DNA from: Chryseomicrobium aureum
GTDB lineage: Bacteria; Bacillota; Bacilli; Bacillales_A; Planococcaceae
Direction of reading: 5' to 3'
NCBI RefSeq assembly: GCF_016909155.1
Contig: NZ_JAFBFG010000001.1
Span: 124,001 to 188,000 of the forward strand
DNA: 64,000 bases
Shown one piece after another: positions 17,020 through 24,234 of the stretch. A model generated the notes under the pieces. That model was not told the DNA's origin and did not search any database. It worked only from the letters and a program-made list of their open reading frames with translations. Position 1 is the first letter of the stretch, and each line of letters begins with the position of its first letter. Position numbers and translations under genes: made by a program.

Positions 17020-17054
17020 GCACCCAACCGGTTTTAAACCGGAGGGTGCTTTTC
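17020..17054 (+). terminator. Terminator of the marR gene
   Basis: GCACCC and CCGGTTT arms pair with AAACCGG and GGGTGC, giving a stem of about 13 bp with a small bulge, followed by TTTTCTTTT. Confidence 0.88.
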
Positions 17055-17056
17055 TT

Positions 17057-17683
17057 TTAGTTTGATTGAAGTGTTGAGAGCATTTCGAGATAATCACCGG
17101 TCTTCATAACATCACTTACATCATAAATGATAACACGAACCATATGTGCTTCTGTCTCAAACACATAACCCGTCACCTTCCCATTTTCTACCGCTATTTC
17201 ATATCCAATAGGCATATCGACATTTGGGAGCTTCGCAGGAGTAGAAATCTCCATTAAAGTGGCAGTACTATCGGAAGCTTGGACAGTTTGCTTTAGTGTG
17301 TCAACAAGTGCTGTTCGGTCAGCTTCTTCTTTCGCAAATGTTTCAATCCGCATAAACACGGAATCATTCTCATCAAAGAATAGTACATCACGATTCGGCT
17401 CTTCAGCAGTCAATGTGTACCCTTCCATTACTTCGATAGAGAATGGTTGATTATCACTACTGACTCGCTCACCAATTGTCACTTCTTCCGTACCTTCAAC
17501 TTCCGTTGCTTCCTCTTCTTCAGTAGATCCTTCTTCAGAATCCGTTGAAGTTTCCTCAGAGCCAGATGTTGCTTCTTCTGTTTCTTGTTCTGTTTCAGTA
17601 GAAGATGTTTCCTCTGAAGTTCCACATGCAGCTAATAATAGAATAAGTGCGAGTGTAATGGCGAAAACCTTAATTCCCTTCAT
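17057..17683 (-). CDS. Hypothetical lipoprotein with Glu/Ser/Thr-rich linker
   Basis: This is a 208-residue predicted lipoprotein. A signal segment ends LLLAA-C (Cys near residue 20), then about 45 residues made almost wholly of Glu, Ser, Thr and Gly form a disordered linker. A folded domain of about 130 residues follows (from ERVSSDNQPFSIEVMEGYTL). I do not recognise the domain. The architecture suggests a domain held away from the membrane, perhaps substrate- or wall-binding. The ATG at 17683 has AAAGGAG 8 bases upstream; two closer start codons upstream are badly spaced. Confidence 0.75.
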   Translation of the reverse strand: MKGIKVFAITLALILLLAACGTSEETSSTETEQETEEATSGSEETSTDSEEGSTEEEEATEVEGTEEVTIGERVSSDNQPFSIEVMEGYTLTAEEPNRDVLFFDENDSVFMRIETFAKEEADRTALVDTLKQTVQASDSTATLMEISTPAKLPNVDMPIGYEIAVENGKVTGYVFETEAHMVRVIIYDVSDVMKTGDYLEMLSTLQSN

Positions 17684-17730
17684 TTTCATCACTCCTTTAC
17701 TTTAGTAGACGAGCCTTTTGATTAAATGTT

Positions 17731-18339
17731 TCATTGAATTGGTAATATGAGAAACAATAAAACGAGGGCTGTACTATGCGTTACAATTAATAAAGGCATA
17801 CTTTTCTTCCATTCGTAGAGGAACCCCCAGAGTATACCTACAACTAGTCCTGCTATAGCACCATAAATAAAGCCTCCCACTACTAGTGCTCCGGCAAATA
17901 AAAAGGCTGCTGCAAGCACAGCATAAAACGTAGGAAGGTACTTCTTTAAATACTGTTGGACGAATCCTCTCCAAAAGAATTCTTCTGCTGGAGCGATAAT
18001 AAAAAATAGTAAGATGAAATGCCAGATGTTCGTGGGTCCATAGCGATCTAAAAATCGATGAATCTCACTCACGGATGTGAACGGAGAAACATCTAGTAGC
18101 CAATAGCTTGCTACAAAAAACAAATAAGTAAGTGTTCCATACCCAACACCTAACAAAAGATACTCAAGCGTCTGTACTTCATCTTCAATTTTAGCGTATA
18201 GTAGTGAAACACCCATCAAAAATAGAATGGTAAACGAATAAAAGTACCAAAATGTTGAGGCATTTTGAAATGTAAAATAAAATAAGCTATAGGCTATGGC
18301 AAGAATTATGAAAACCTTATAAAATTGTAGTGATTGCAA
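17731..18339 (-). CDS. CPBP family intramembrane metalloprotease (CAAX protease-like)
   Basis: This 202-residue protein has six or seven membrane helices. It carries the family motifs in order: APAEEFFWRGFVQ (Glu-Glu and Arg, near residue 118), FLFAGALVVGGFIYGAIAG, and a late HSTA histidine. These residues form the proposed metal-dependent active site of the Abi/CAAX family. It starts at a TTG (18339) with AAAGGAG 7 bases before it; no in-frame ATG lies nearby. It is 47 bp upstream of the lipoprotein gene on the same strand and may be co-transcribed with it. The substrate is unknown. Confidence 0.85.
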   Translation of the reverse strand: MQSLQFYKVFIILAIAYSLFYFTFQNASTFWYFYSFTILFLMGVSLLYAKIEDEVQTLEYLLLGVGYGTLTYLFFVASYWLLDVSPFTSVSEIHRFLDRYGPTNIWHFILLFFIIAPAEEFFWRGFVQQYLKKYLPTFYAVLAAAFLFAGALVVGGFIYGAIAGLVVGILWGFLYEWKKSMPLLIVTHSTALVLLFLILPIQ

Positions 18340-18365
18340 CTGTATTCTCCTTTCATAAGTATAGG

Positions 18366-18404
18366 AAGAAAGAAAACCGCAAAACCATAATGGTCAGGCG
18401 GTTT
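18366..18404 (-). terminator. Terminator of the ykvS-like gene
   Basis: On the minus strand AAACCGC and an inner ACCAT pair with ATGGT and GCGGTTT, followed by TTCTTTCTTCC. Confidence 0.7.
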
Positions 18405-18594
18405 ATTGATCTTCGGAGCCGTGAATGATTTTGTAACGTTTATGGTTTATGACTGTTTTTTCTTCCATTTCAAGTTCATCAAAGTTCTCCATGAACGTTA
18501 AGTCAACAATAACAGAATTTTCATTCACTTTTTCAACGATTCCTTGTAATCCATCTTTAAATTCTATGATGTTTCCAACTTCAGCAATTTTCAA
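18403..18594 (-). CDS. DUF2187 family protein (YkvS-like)
   Basis: This 63-residue small basic/acidic protein opens MKIAEVGNIIEFKDGLQGIVEKV, a KOW-like SH3 beta-barrel pattern found in the DUF2187 family (B. subtilis YkvS). The remaining strands end with INHKRYKIIH. The start is TTG behind AGAAGGGGGAT. It is cytoplasmic, with no known function; the fold suggests nucleic-acid or ribosome contact, which is inference only. It is oriented away from the next small gene. Confidence 0.8.
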   Translation of the reverse strand: MKIAEVGNIIEFKDGLQGIVEKVNENSVIVDLTFMENFDELEMEEKTVINHKRYKIIHGSEDQ

Positions 18595-18684
18595 CTAAAA
18601 ATCCCCCTTCTCTATACTCACAGTTTGCCTTAAACAGAAGGCTACGTAAAGGGAAAACTCTAAAAATAAGTCAAGAGGTGTAGT

Positions 18685-18861
18685 ATGAAACGTTTTGAGC
18701 AGTTAAAATCAGGAGAATTGAAGGAAGTAATCCTATCGAAAGATGAATTTTTAAAACTACGTGAACAGTTAGTTCAGCGTCCAGATTTCAAACATTTTAT
18801 TGGTACAGCGTATCCTGGAGGTAAAGTGAAATTTATTTGGAGTGAAATGCAGAGAACTTAA
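18685..18861 (+). CDS. Small protein of unknown function (58 aa)
   Basis: This 58-codon frame starts at an ATG preceded by AGAGGTG. The product (MKRFEQLKSGELKEVILSK... ending IWSEMQRT) is soluble, charged and predicted helical in its first half, with a GTAYPGGKVKFIW beta-like tail. I do not recognise the family. Start context and composition support a real gene; the next gene (Spo0E-like) has its own promoter beginning at the stop codon. Confidence 0.6.
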   Translation: MKRFEQLKSGELKEVILSKDEFLKLREQLVQRPDFKHFIGTAYPGGKVKFIWSEMQRT

Positions 18862-18891
18862 TTGAAATCTGATTTCCAAATAGTGTACACT
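18862..18891 (+). promoter_or_regulatory. Candidate promoter for the spo0E-like gene
   Basis: TTGAAA, an 18-bp spacer and TACACT lie 26 bp before the start codon. Confidence 0.5.
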
Positions 18892-18917
18892 GTTAAAAAG
18901 TGGATGGGAGGTGCACA

Positions 18918-19082
18918 ATGACAAATGGGTTAATGACACGAATGGAAAAAGTCAGACAGGACATGATTCAATGTGCATCTGAAAAAGGTCTAACTGATGA
19001 ATCTACTATTCGACTAAGTGAAGAATTAGATCAACTCATTAATGAATACTATAAAGAATTTAAAAAAAATCTTGAAAAATAG
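18918..19082 (+). CDS. Spo0E-like aspartyl-phosphate phosphatase family protein
   Basis: This 54-residue two-helix protein (MEKVRQDMIQCASEKGLTDESTIRLSEELDQLINEYYKEF) has the size and shape of the Spo0E/YisI/YnzD family, which removes phosphate from Spo0A~P and delays sporulation. The family signature SQELD reads SEELD here. The ATG at 18918 has GGGAGG 6-7 bases upstream; an in-frame GTG six codons earlier includes the ribosome site and is rejected. With the orphan PAS kinase at 4.5 kb, it suggests that at least part of a phosphorelay exists in this organism. Confidence 0.82.
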   Translation: MTNGLMTRMEKVRQDMIQCASEKGLTDESTIRLSEELDQLINEYYKEFKKNLEK

Positions 19083-19149
19083 GTTTAATACATACGCTCT
19101 GTGGAAATACTAGTAAAGAACACAGCAACATTCTCATTTCCCCCTTTTT

Positions 19150-19185
19150 AGAATCATTCAAGCAATTGAATGGTTCTCTTTTTTT
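19150..19185 (+). terminator. Terminator of the spo0E-like gene
   Basis: A 12-bp stem with one mismatch (AGAATCATTCAA / TTGAATGGTTCT) and a GCAA loop is followed by CTTTTTTT. Confidence 0.88.
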
Positions 19186-19230
19186 GTAGTGTATACTTAA
19201 AGAAATACGTTGGTTGAAAGGGGACTTATG

Positions 19231-20094
19231 ATGAATATAGGGTTTATTGGAACGGGTGTAATGGGAGCAAGCATTTGCAAGCATTTACTAAAGGCAGGAC
19301 ATACCTTACATATTTATACACGAACAAAATCAAAAGCAGATGAACTTATCGAGTTAGGCGCGGCCTGGTATGCAACGCCCGTAGAAGTTGCAAACCAATC
19401 CGAAATTGTATTTACAATGGTTGGGTATCCGAAAGATGTCGAACAAGTTTATAAAGAAAAAAATGGATTATTTGAATCCGCTAAAGCTACTACCTTTATA
19501 GATCTGACAACGTCTACACCTCAACTTGCTGAAGAGTTGGCAAAAGTCGGCGAAGAAAAAGGATTTACAGTAATAGATGCACCTGTTTCAGGCGGAGATA
19601 TTGGAGCGCGTGATGGTGTGCTCTCCATTATGATTGGTGGAGATGAAAAGACGGTGATGGATCTATTGCCAGTCTTCGAGTTATTTGGCAAGAATATTGT
19701 GTATCATGGGGAGCCCGGCGCAGGACAACATACAAAGATGTGTAACCAAATCGCCATTGCTTCTACTATGATTGCGGTTTGTGAGTCCCTTTCATACGGA
19801 AAGAAGGCAGGCCTTAACCTTTCTAAAGTACTTGAATCGATTACGCAAGGAGCAGCAGGTTCTTGGTCATTAACAAACTTAGGTCCAAAAATGATAGCTG
19901 AAGATTATGCACCAGGATTTTACATCAAACATTTTGTCAAAGATATGGGCATCGCTTTAGATGAAGCCTCTCGTATGAATATAGATCTGCCTGGACTTGC
20001 GCGCGCTAAGTCTATTTATGACGAGCTGATTGAGCAAGGGTTCGAAGAGGAAGGCACTCAAGCAATTATTCGATACTACAAAACACAGTGGTAA
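19231..20094 (+). CDS. ykwC: NAD(P)-dependent beta-hydroxyacid dehydrogenase (YkwC-like)
   Basis: This 287-residue member of the 3-hydroxyisobutyrate dehydrogenase family has a Rossmann GFIGTGVMG at the N-terminus, the substrate-binding DAPVSGGDIGARDG near residue 115, GAGQHTKMCNQIAIA carrying the catalytic Lys near residue 165, and a helical C-terminal half. It matches B. subtilis YkwC closely in length and motifs. AAGGGG precedes two adjacent ATGs; I use the second (19231) for spacing. The substrate, probably a small beta-hydroxyacid, is not established. Confidence 0.9.
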   Translation: MNIGFIGTGVMGASICKHLLKAGHTLHIYTRTKSKADELIELGAAWYATPVEVANQSEIVFTMVGYPKDVEQVYKEKNGLFESAKATTFIDLTTSTPQLAEELAKVGEEKGFTVIDAPVSGGDIGARDGVLSIMIGGDEKTVMDLLPVFELFGKNIVYHGEPGAGQHTKMCNQIAIASTMIAVCESLSYGKKAGLNLSKVLESITQGAAGSWSLTNLGPKMIAEDYAPGFYIKHFVKDMGIALDEASRMNIDLPGLARAKSIYDELIEQGFEEEGTQAIIRYYKTQW

Positions 20095-20151
20095 AAAAAA
20101 CAGTCCCTTCTCTTTGATTAACTCTAAAGAGAAGGAACTGTTTTATTTTTT
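20095..20151. terminator. Bidirectional terminator between ykwC and ykyB
   Basis: A 19-bp stem with two mismatches (AAAACAGTCCCTTCTCTTT / AAAGAGAAGGAACTGTTTT) has a 10-base loop and T-runs on both strands. The stop of ykyB (20143-20145) is in the right flank. Confidence 0.9.
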
Positions 20152-20616
20152 GAATGGATTTTTTTGAGTACGTCGATATTCTGAAGGAGAAGGTGTTAAT
20201 TTGAAAGGCAACGGCAATTTTTTTTCAGAAGGACTACGTTTTGAAGTGGTCGAAGGGGTACCTACATACTCTATAAGTATTTGTTTTGCTTGAAAGAGAC
20301 TCATCTTCACATCTGGATTTTGGTAAGTAAAGTCCAATTTACCGAGATGAGGAAGTAATTTATCATCTGCACTGGATGGTATATGAAATAAATAGTTAGC
20401 AAATGAGACTAATGTTGTAGAGTGCTGTTTGCTATTCTTAGGATTCTCGGAAAAATGTAAGCCTTCCTTTTTTGCATACTTTTGATGTAAAAGTTTATTC
20501 ACTACGTTTTGCTTTAGTTGATAAAGTGGTTTTTTGTCTTGGGCTGTTTTAGCATGTCGGTTGACAATATAGAGTGCTTGGGCAATCTGTACTTGTTGGT
20601 CCTTGGATAACTTCAT
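20143..20616 (-). CDS. ykyB: YkyB family protein
   Basis: This 157-residue cytoplasmic protein is recognised by LSKALYIVNRHAKTA-like sequence (here QALYIVNRHAKTAQDKKPLY), GLHFSENPKNSKQ and FHIPSSADDKLLPHLG, as in B. subtilis YkyB (about 154 residues). The C-terminal 30 residues are basic and proline-rich. The ATG at 20616 has GGAGGTGG upstream. The function is unknown. It stands between ykwC and fadH as in the B. subtilis chromosome. Confidence 0.85.
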   Translation of the reverse strand: MKLSKDQQVQIAQALYIVNRHAKTAQDKKPLYQLKQNVVNKLLHQKYAKKEGLHFSENPKNSKQHSTTLVSFANYLFHIPSSADDKLLPHLGKLDFTYQNPDVKMSLFQAKQILIEYVGTPSTTSKRSPSEKKLPLPFKLTPSPSEYRRTQKNPFKK

Positions 20617-20686
20617 GTGAAAACCACCTCCTATTTTCAGTATACCAGAAAATAGTGGCAAGCTTTTACATTCTCCTGTAGAATTA

Positions 20687-20704
20687 TGAGTGAATATTCA
20701 TTCA
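20687..20704. promoter_or_regulatory. FadR operator upstream of fadH
   Basis: TGAGTGAATATTCATTCA is an 18-bp palindrome with a single mismatch, matching the FadR (YsiA) box TGAATGANTANTCATTCA known from B. subtilis, where fadH-fadG is a FadR target. It ends 4 bp before the GGAGG ribosome site, so a bound repressor would block transcription just after initiation. Long-chain acyl-CoA should release it. Confidence 0.85.
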
Positions 20705-20720
20705 ATTTGGAGGGGTAGAT

Positions 20721-21479
20721 ATGGGGAAAACGTTTATCATTACTGGTGGCTCATCGGGTATGGGGAAATATATGGCGCAAAAACTGCTTCAAGAAGGGCA
20801 CAATGTAGTTATTACAGGCAGAGATTTAGAACGTTTAAATGGAGTGAAAGACGAATTCTCATCTATTGGAGAAATTGATAGTTTCCAGATGGATGTGCGG
20901 GATCCTGAGCATGCAAAAGCTATGGTGGCGTTCACAGTAGAGCGATTTGGGAGTGTCGACGGGCTAGTAAATAATGCGGCCGGTAACTTTTGGGTAGCTG
21001 CTGAGAAATTAAGTCCAAATGGGTGGAAAGCTGTTATTGATATCGTTTTGAATGGAACCTTCTACTGTTCGCATGCTGTCGGAAATTACTGGATTGAAAA
21101 CAATAAAAAAGGGTCTATCTTAAATATGTTAGCTACATACGCATGGGGAGCAGGTGCAGGTGTTATTCACTCCGCGGCAGCCAAAGCGGGAGTCATGTCA
21201 CTCACGCGTACATTGGCTGTTGAATGGGGGACAAAGTACGGCATACGCGTCAATGGAATTGCACCTGGGCCCATTGAGCGGACTGGTGGAGCGGACAAGT
21301 TGTGGGAGTCAGAAGAAGCTGCCCAGCGCACGTTAAAATCTGTTCCACTAGGTCGTTTAGGAAAACCTGAAGAAATTGCAGAGCTTGCGAACTTTATTTT
21401 ATCCGATAAAGCGGAGTATATGAATGGGGAGATAGTGACATTAGACGGTGGGCAATGGTTAAATAGCCATCCATTTTGA
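20721..21479 (+). CDS. fadH: 2,4-dienoyl-CoA reductase / SDR family oxidoreductase
   Basis: This 252-residue short-chain dehydrogenase has an N-terminal nucleotide-binding TGGSSGMGKYMA, an NNAAGNF motif near residue 88, and PGPIERTGGADKLW near residue 186, a loop typical of the YkuF/FadH and mammalian DECR group. In place of the classical Tyr-x3-Lys the region reads HSAAAKAGV, as expected in this subfamily. It reduces 2,4-dienoyl-CoA during beta-oxidation of unsaturated fatty acids. GGAGG precedes the ATG and a FadR box sits just upstream, consistent with induction by fatty acids. Confidence 0.9.
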   Translation: MGKTFIITGGSSGMGKYMAQKLLQEGHNVVITGRDLERLNGVKDEFSSIGEIDSFQMDVRDPEHAKAMVAFTVERFGSVDGLVNNAAGNFWVAAEKLSPNGWKAVIDIVLNGTFYCSHAVGNYWIENNKKGSILNMLATYAWGAGAGVIHSAAAKAGVMSLTRTLAVEWGTKYGIRVNGIAPGPIERTGGADKLWESEEAAQRTLKSVPLGRLGKPEEIAELANFILSDKAEYMNGEIVTLDGGQWLNSHPF

Positions 21480-21545
21480 CGAATGTTTCGTATTCCATTT
21501 TTTTCTGTGATATGATGAAAGAGCAGAAAAAAGGAGTAGATCGAA

Positions 21546-21989
21546 ATGCTATCAGTTAGCTCTAGAGATTTTCTTAAGCTGCCGATCAAAGACTTCATTA
21601 TTCCATCTGATAAAGTAGCACATGTCCAAATCGGCAATAACACAGAGCACGCTTTGCTTGTTCTGACCAAGACTGGCTATTCATCTATACCTGTACTTGA
21701 TATGAGATATCGGATGCATGGTATGATAAGTGTTCAACAAATTACAGATGAAATATTAGGTCTAGACCGGATTGAATACGAGCGGCTAGAGACATTAAAA
21801 GTAGACGATGTCATGACACGGGATTTTGTCAAAATCTATGAACGTGATACATTTCAACGTGCACTAGATTTGTTGATTAATCATCCGTATGTTTGTGTTG
21901 TTGACGATGAAGATACTTTCCTTGGTATTATGACGCGACGTGTGGTTATGAAACAATTAAAAAAACAATTGTATTTGTCATTAGAATAG
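21546..21989 (+). CDS. darB: CBS-domain c-di-AMP-binding protein DarB (YkuL)
   Basis: This 147-residue cytoplasmic protein consists of two CBS motifs (about residues 10-75 and 82-145, the second with DDVMTRDFVKIYERD). It matches B. subtilis YkuL, now DarB, and Listeria CbpB. In those organisms the free protein activates Rel-dependent (p)ppGpp synthesis, and in B. subtilis it also stimulates pyruvate carboxylase; c-di-AMP binding switches this off. Its position just before ccpC is the same as in B. subtilis. AAGGAG precedes the ATG, and a terminator directly follows. Confidence 0.88.
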   Translation: MLSVSSRDFLKLPIKDFIIPSDKVAHVQIGNNTEHALLVLTKTGYSSIPVLDMRYRMHGMISVQQITDEILGLDRIEYERLETLKVDDVMTRDFVKIYERDTFQRALDLLINHPYVCVVDDEDTFLGIMTRRVVMKQLKKQLYLSLE

Positions 21990-21991
21990 CC

Positions 21992-22016
21992 AAAAGACCC
22001 TGCATAGGGTCTTTTT
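21992..22016 (+). terminator. Terminator of darB
   Basis: A 10-bp stem (AAAAGACCCT / AGGGTCTTTT) with a 4-base loop lies directly after the stop codon. Confidence 0.88.
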
Positions 22017-22042
22017 ATATGTCAAATTAAGGAGGAATGTGT

Positions 22043-22921
22043 GTGTATTCCGATTATGAAATCATTTCTATCCTTTCAAAAGAGCAGAACATGCGCAGAG
22101 CCGCTGAAAAGCTGTTTCTAACACAGCCAGCACTTTCACTTCGTTTGCAAAATATCGAAAAAGAGTGGGGAACACAACTCTTCATTCGTTCTCAAAAAGG
22201 GTTAATGCTCACACCCTCTGGAGAAATTGTAGTCGCATTTAGTCAAGATGTATTGCAAAAGAAAGAATTGGCGATGGAACAAGTTCAGTTGTTGTCGTCA
22301 AAAGTGCACGGAACGCTAAAAATAGCATGTGCGTCGATTGTGGGCCAAAACTGGCTCCCAACGGTGTTGAAAAAATATGTTCAAACGTATCCAGAAGCCA
22401 AAATCTCTCTTCACACCGGGTGGAGTTCAGAAATTGTTCGTTCACTTGTTGAGGGTGAAGCACATATTGGAATTGTACGTGGGCAAACAGAATGGAAAGG
22501 GAAAAAGATTCATCTATTCAAAGATACTCTTTATTTAGTCGACCAGGACATGACATCACTGGAGGAAGTAAAAAAATCCAATAAACCATTTATCCAATTT
22601 AAAAGTGATTCGAGCTATTACCAAGAAATTCAGCAATGGTGGCAAAAAAACTTTTCTATGACACCTAAACAACAAATTGTAGTCGACCAAATCGAAACGT
22701 GTAAACAAATGGCACTAAATGGTTTGGGCTATGCGATTTTGCCATCTATTACCTTATCAGATTATGATCAAATCAATAAAATCCCACTCAATCATGAAGA
22801 TCCAGCATTTGAATTGACGCGCGACACATGGTTGATTGGCTATGAGGCCGCATTCGAACTTCCTCAAGTTGCAAGTTTTGTTGAGATGGCAAGCAATGAA
22901 AAAGAGCATGGTACCTTTTAA
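22043..22921 (+). CDS. ccpC: LysR-family regulator CcpC
   Basis: This 292-residue LysR regulator has an N-terminal helix-turn-helix (QNMRRAAEKLFLTQPALSLRLQ) and a long effector domain with WSSEIVRSLVEGEAHIGIVRG and IETCKQMALNGLGYAILPS. It aligns by eye along its whole length with B. subtilis CcpC, the citrate-responsive repressor of citZ and citB. The start is GTG at 22043: GGAGG stands 7 bases before it, while the ATG two codons earlier is too close. Its last four bases overlap the end of the convergent MFS gene. Confidence 0.9.
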   Translation: MYSDYEIISILSKEQNMRRAAEKLFLTQPALSLRLQNIEKEWGTQLFIRSQKGLMLTPSGEIVVAFSQDVLQKKELAMEQVQLLSSKVHGTLKIACASIVGQNWLPTVLKKYVQTYPEAKISLHTGWSSEIVRSLVEGEAHIGIVRGQTEWKGKKIHLFKDTLYLVDQDMTSLEEVKKSNKPFIQFKSDSSYYQEIQQWWQKNFSMTPKQQIVVDQIETCKQMALNGLGYAILPSITLSDYDQINKIPLNHEDPAFELTRDTWLIGYEAAFELPQVASFVEMASNEKEHGTF

Positions 22922-22936
22922 AGGGGACCATGCTCT
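22903..22936. terminator. Hairpin shared by two overlapping convergent genes
   Basis: AGAGCATGGTACC and GGGGACCATGCTCT pair over 13-14 bp with a 7-base loop holding both stop codons. T-rich tracts are short (GTTTGTG on plus, TTTTTCATTG on minus), so termination may be partial. Confidence 0.65.
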
Positions 22937-24120
22937 GTTTGTGTTGCTTGCAGATTGATGTCTTTTTTCTTCATCCAAATATACGTCATAAAGAATGTAC
23001 CTAACAAGACGATGGCACCGACAGTGAACGGTAAATTGTAATCAAAATCAAATAAAATTCCCGCTAACGCTGGACCTACCATATTACCAAGACTCATATA
23101 AGCATTGTTCATACCCGCTGCAAATCCTTGCTCGGCTCCTGCAAGTTTCGAAACGACCGTGTTAACAGCTGGTCGAATTAAAGTTACAGCAATTGAGAAT
23201 AATGTAGCGACCAATAAAATACTGAAGAATTGATTCACAAATAACATGCCATAGAGTGTTACAGCAGCAAATGCCAGGCTACTTAAAATAATTGTCATTT
23301 CACCAAAGCGCTTGAATAGACGATCAATTAAGAACATTTGAATGACAACACCGACAAATCCACCAGCAGTCAGAACAATTGCGATTTGCTCTGGCGTGAA
23401 GTCAAATTTGTAATTCATGTAAAGAGCAAACGTTGCTTGGAAATTCGCAATACCAAATGAAAATACGAAGATGATGAGCAACATGACGAAATATGGAGTA
23501 TGAAAAGATCGTCTCATTTGTTGTACGATATTTTCGCGTTTTTTGTCTGGCGCCGCTACTTCTTTATTACGGATGTCAGGTAATACGAATAATGAAACTA
23601 TCATGGCAACAATCGCGGTTCCCGCTGAAACATAGAACGGGAAGTTTAGACTTATTGCTGAGAATAGGCCACCGATTCCTGGTCCAATCATAAATCCTAA
23701 ACTCATCGCTGCACCAATGTAGCCCATACCTTTTCCTCGTTCTTCATATGTTGTGATATCTGCTACAAACGCCATTGTAGGTGGAATCAGGAAGGCTCCA
23801 CCAATCCCACTAATGAAACGTGCAGCATAAAGCATCCATTCATGTGTAGCAATTCCAAACCATAACTGAGAGAAACCAAAGAGAGCTAGACCGATGACGA
23901 TTAATTTTTTTCGTCCATATTTATCGGAGAGGTCTCCAGCGATAGGTGAAAACACAAATTGAGCAAATGCAAACGCTGCAATAATCAGTCCAAGCGCCTG
24001 TCCAGCAGCTCCGAACGTTTCGAGATAGCGTGGCATAATCGGTACAATCAATCCAATACCTGCCATTATGATAAACATATTAAACATTAAGAGGTAAATG
24101 ACAAATGGATTTTTCTTCAT
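22918..24120 (-). CDS. MFS multidrug-type efflux transporter
   Basis: This 400-residue transporter has 12 predicted membrane helices. It carries the motif A loop DLSDKYGRKK after helix 2, the antiporter motif C region GFMIGPGIGG in helix 5, and a second-half motif A-like loop. It resembles NorA/Bmr-type drug:H+ antiporters. The ATG start is preceded by AGGAAAGCAGGAATATAT, a moderate ribosome site. It ends 4 bases inside ccpC on the opposite strand. Substrates cannot be assigned. Confidence 0.88.
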   Translation of the reverse strand: MKKNPFVIYLLMFNMFIIMAGIGLIVPIMPRYLETFGAAGQALGLIIAAFAFAQFVFSPIAGDLSDKYGRKKLIVIGLALFGFSQLWFGIATHEWMLYAARFISGIGGAFLIPPTMAFVADITTYEERGKGMGYIGAAMSLGFMIGPGIGGLFSAISLNFPFYVSAGTAIVAMIVSLFVLPDIRNKEVAAPDKKRENIVQQMRRSFHTPYFVMLLIIFVFSFGIANFQATFALYMNYKFDFTPEQIAIVLTAGGFVGVVIQMFLIDRLFKRFGEMTIILSSLAFAAVTLYGMLFVNQFFSILLVATLFSIAVTLIRPAVNTVVSKLAGAEQGFAAGMNNAYMSLGNMVGPALAGILFDFDYNLPFTVGAIVLLGTFFMTYIWMKKKDINLQATQTEHGPL

Positions 24121-24197
24121 ATATATTCCTGCTTTCCTGTGATTCTATATAGCGAAAGTATAGCATAGGACATCGCATTGCGAAAATTTCGTGACTC

Positions 24198-24226
24198 AAA
24201 AAAAGCCCCCTTCGTGTAGGAAGGGG
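24198..24226 (-). terminator. Terminator of the potABCD operon
   Basis: On the minus strand CCCCTTC, a 6-base loop and GAAGGGG are followed by CTTTTTTT, a few bases after the potD stop. Confidence 0.9.
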
Positions 24227-24234
24227 ACAGAGAA

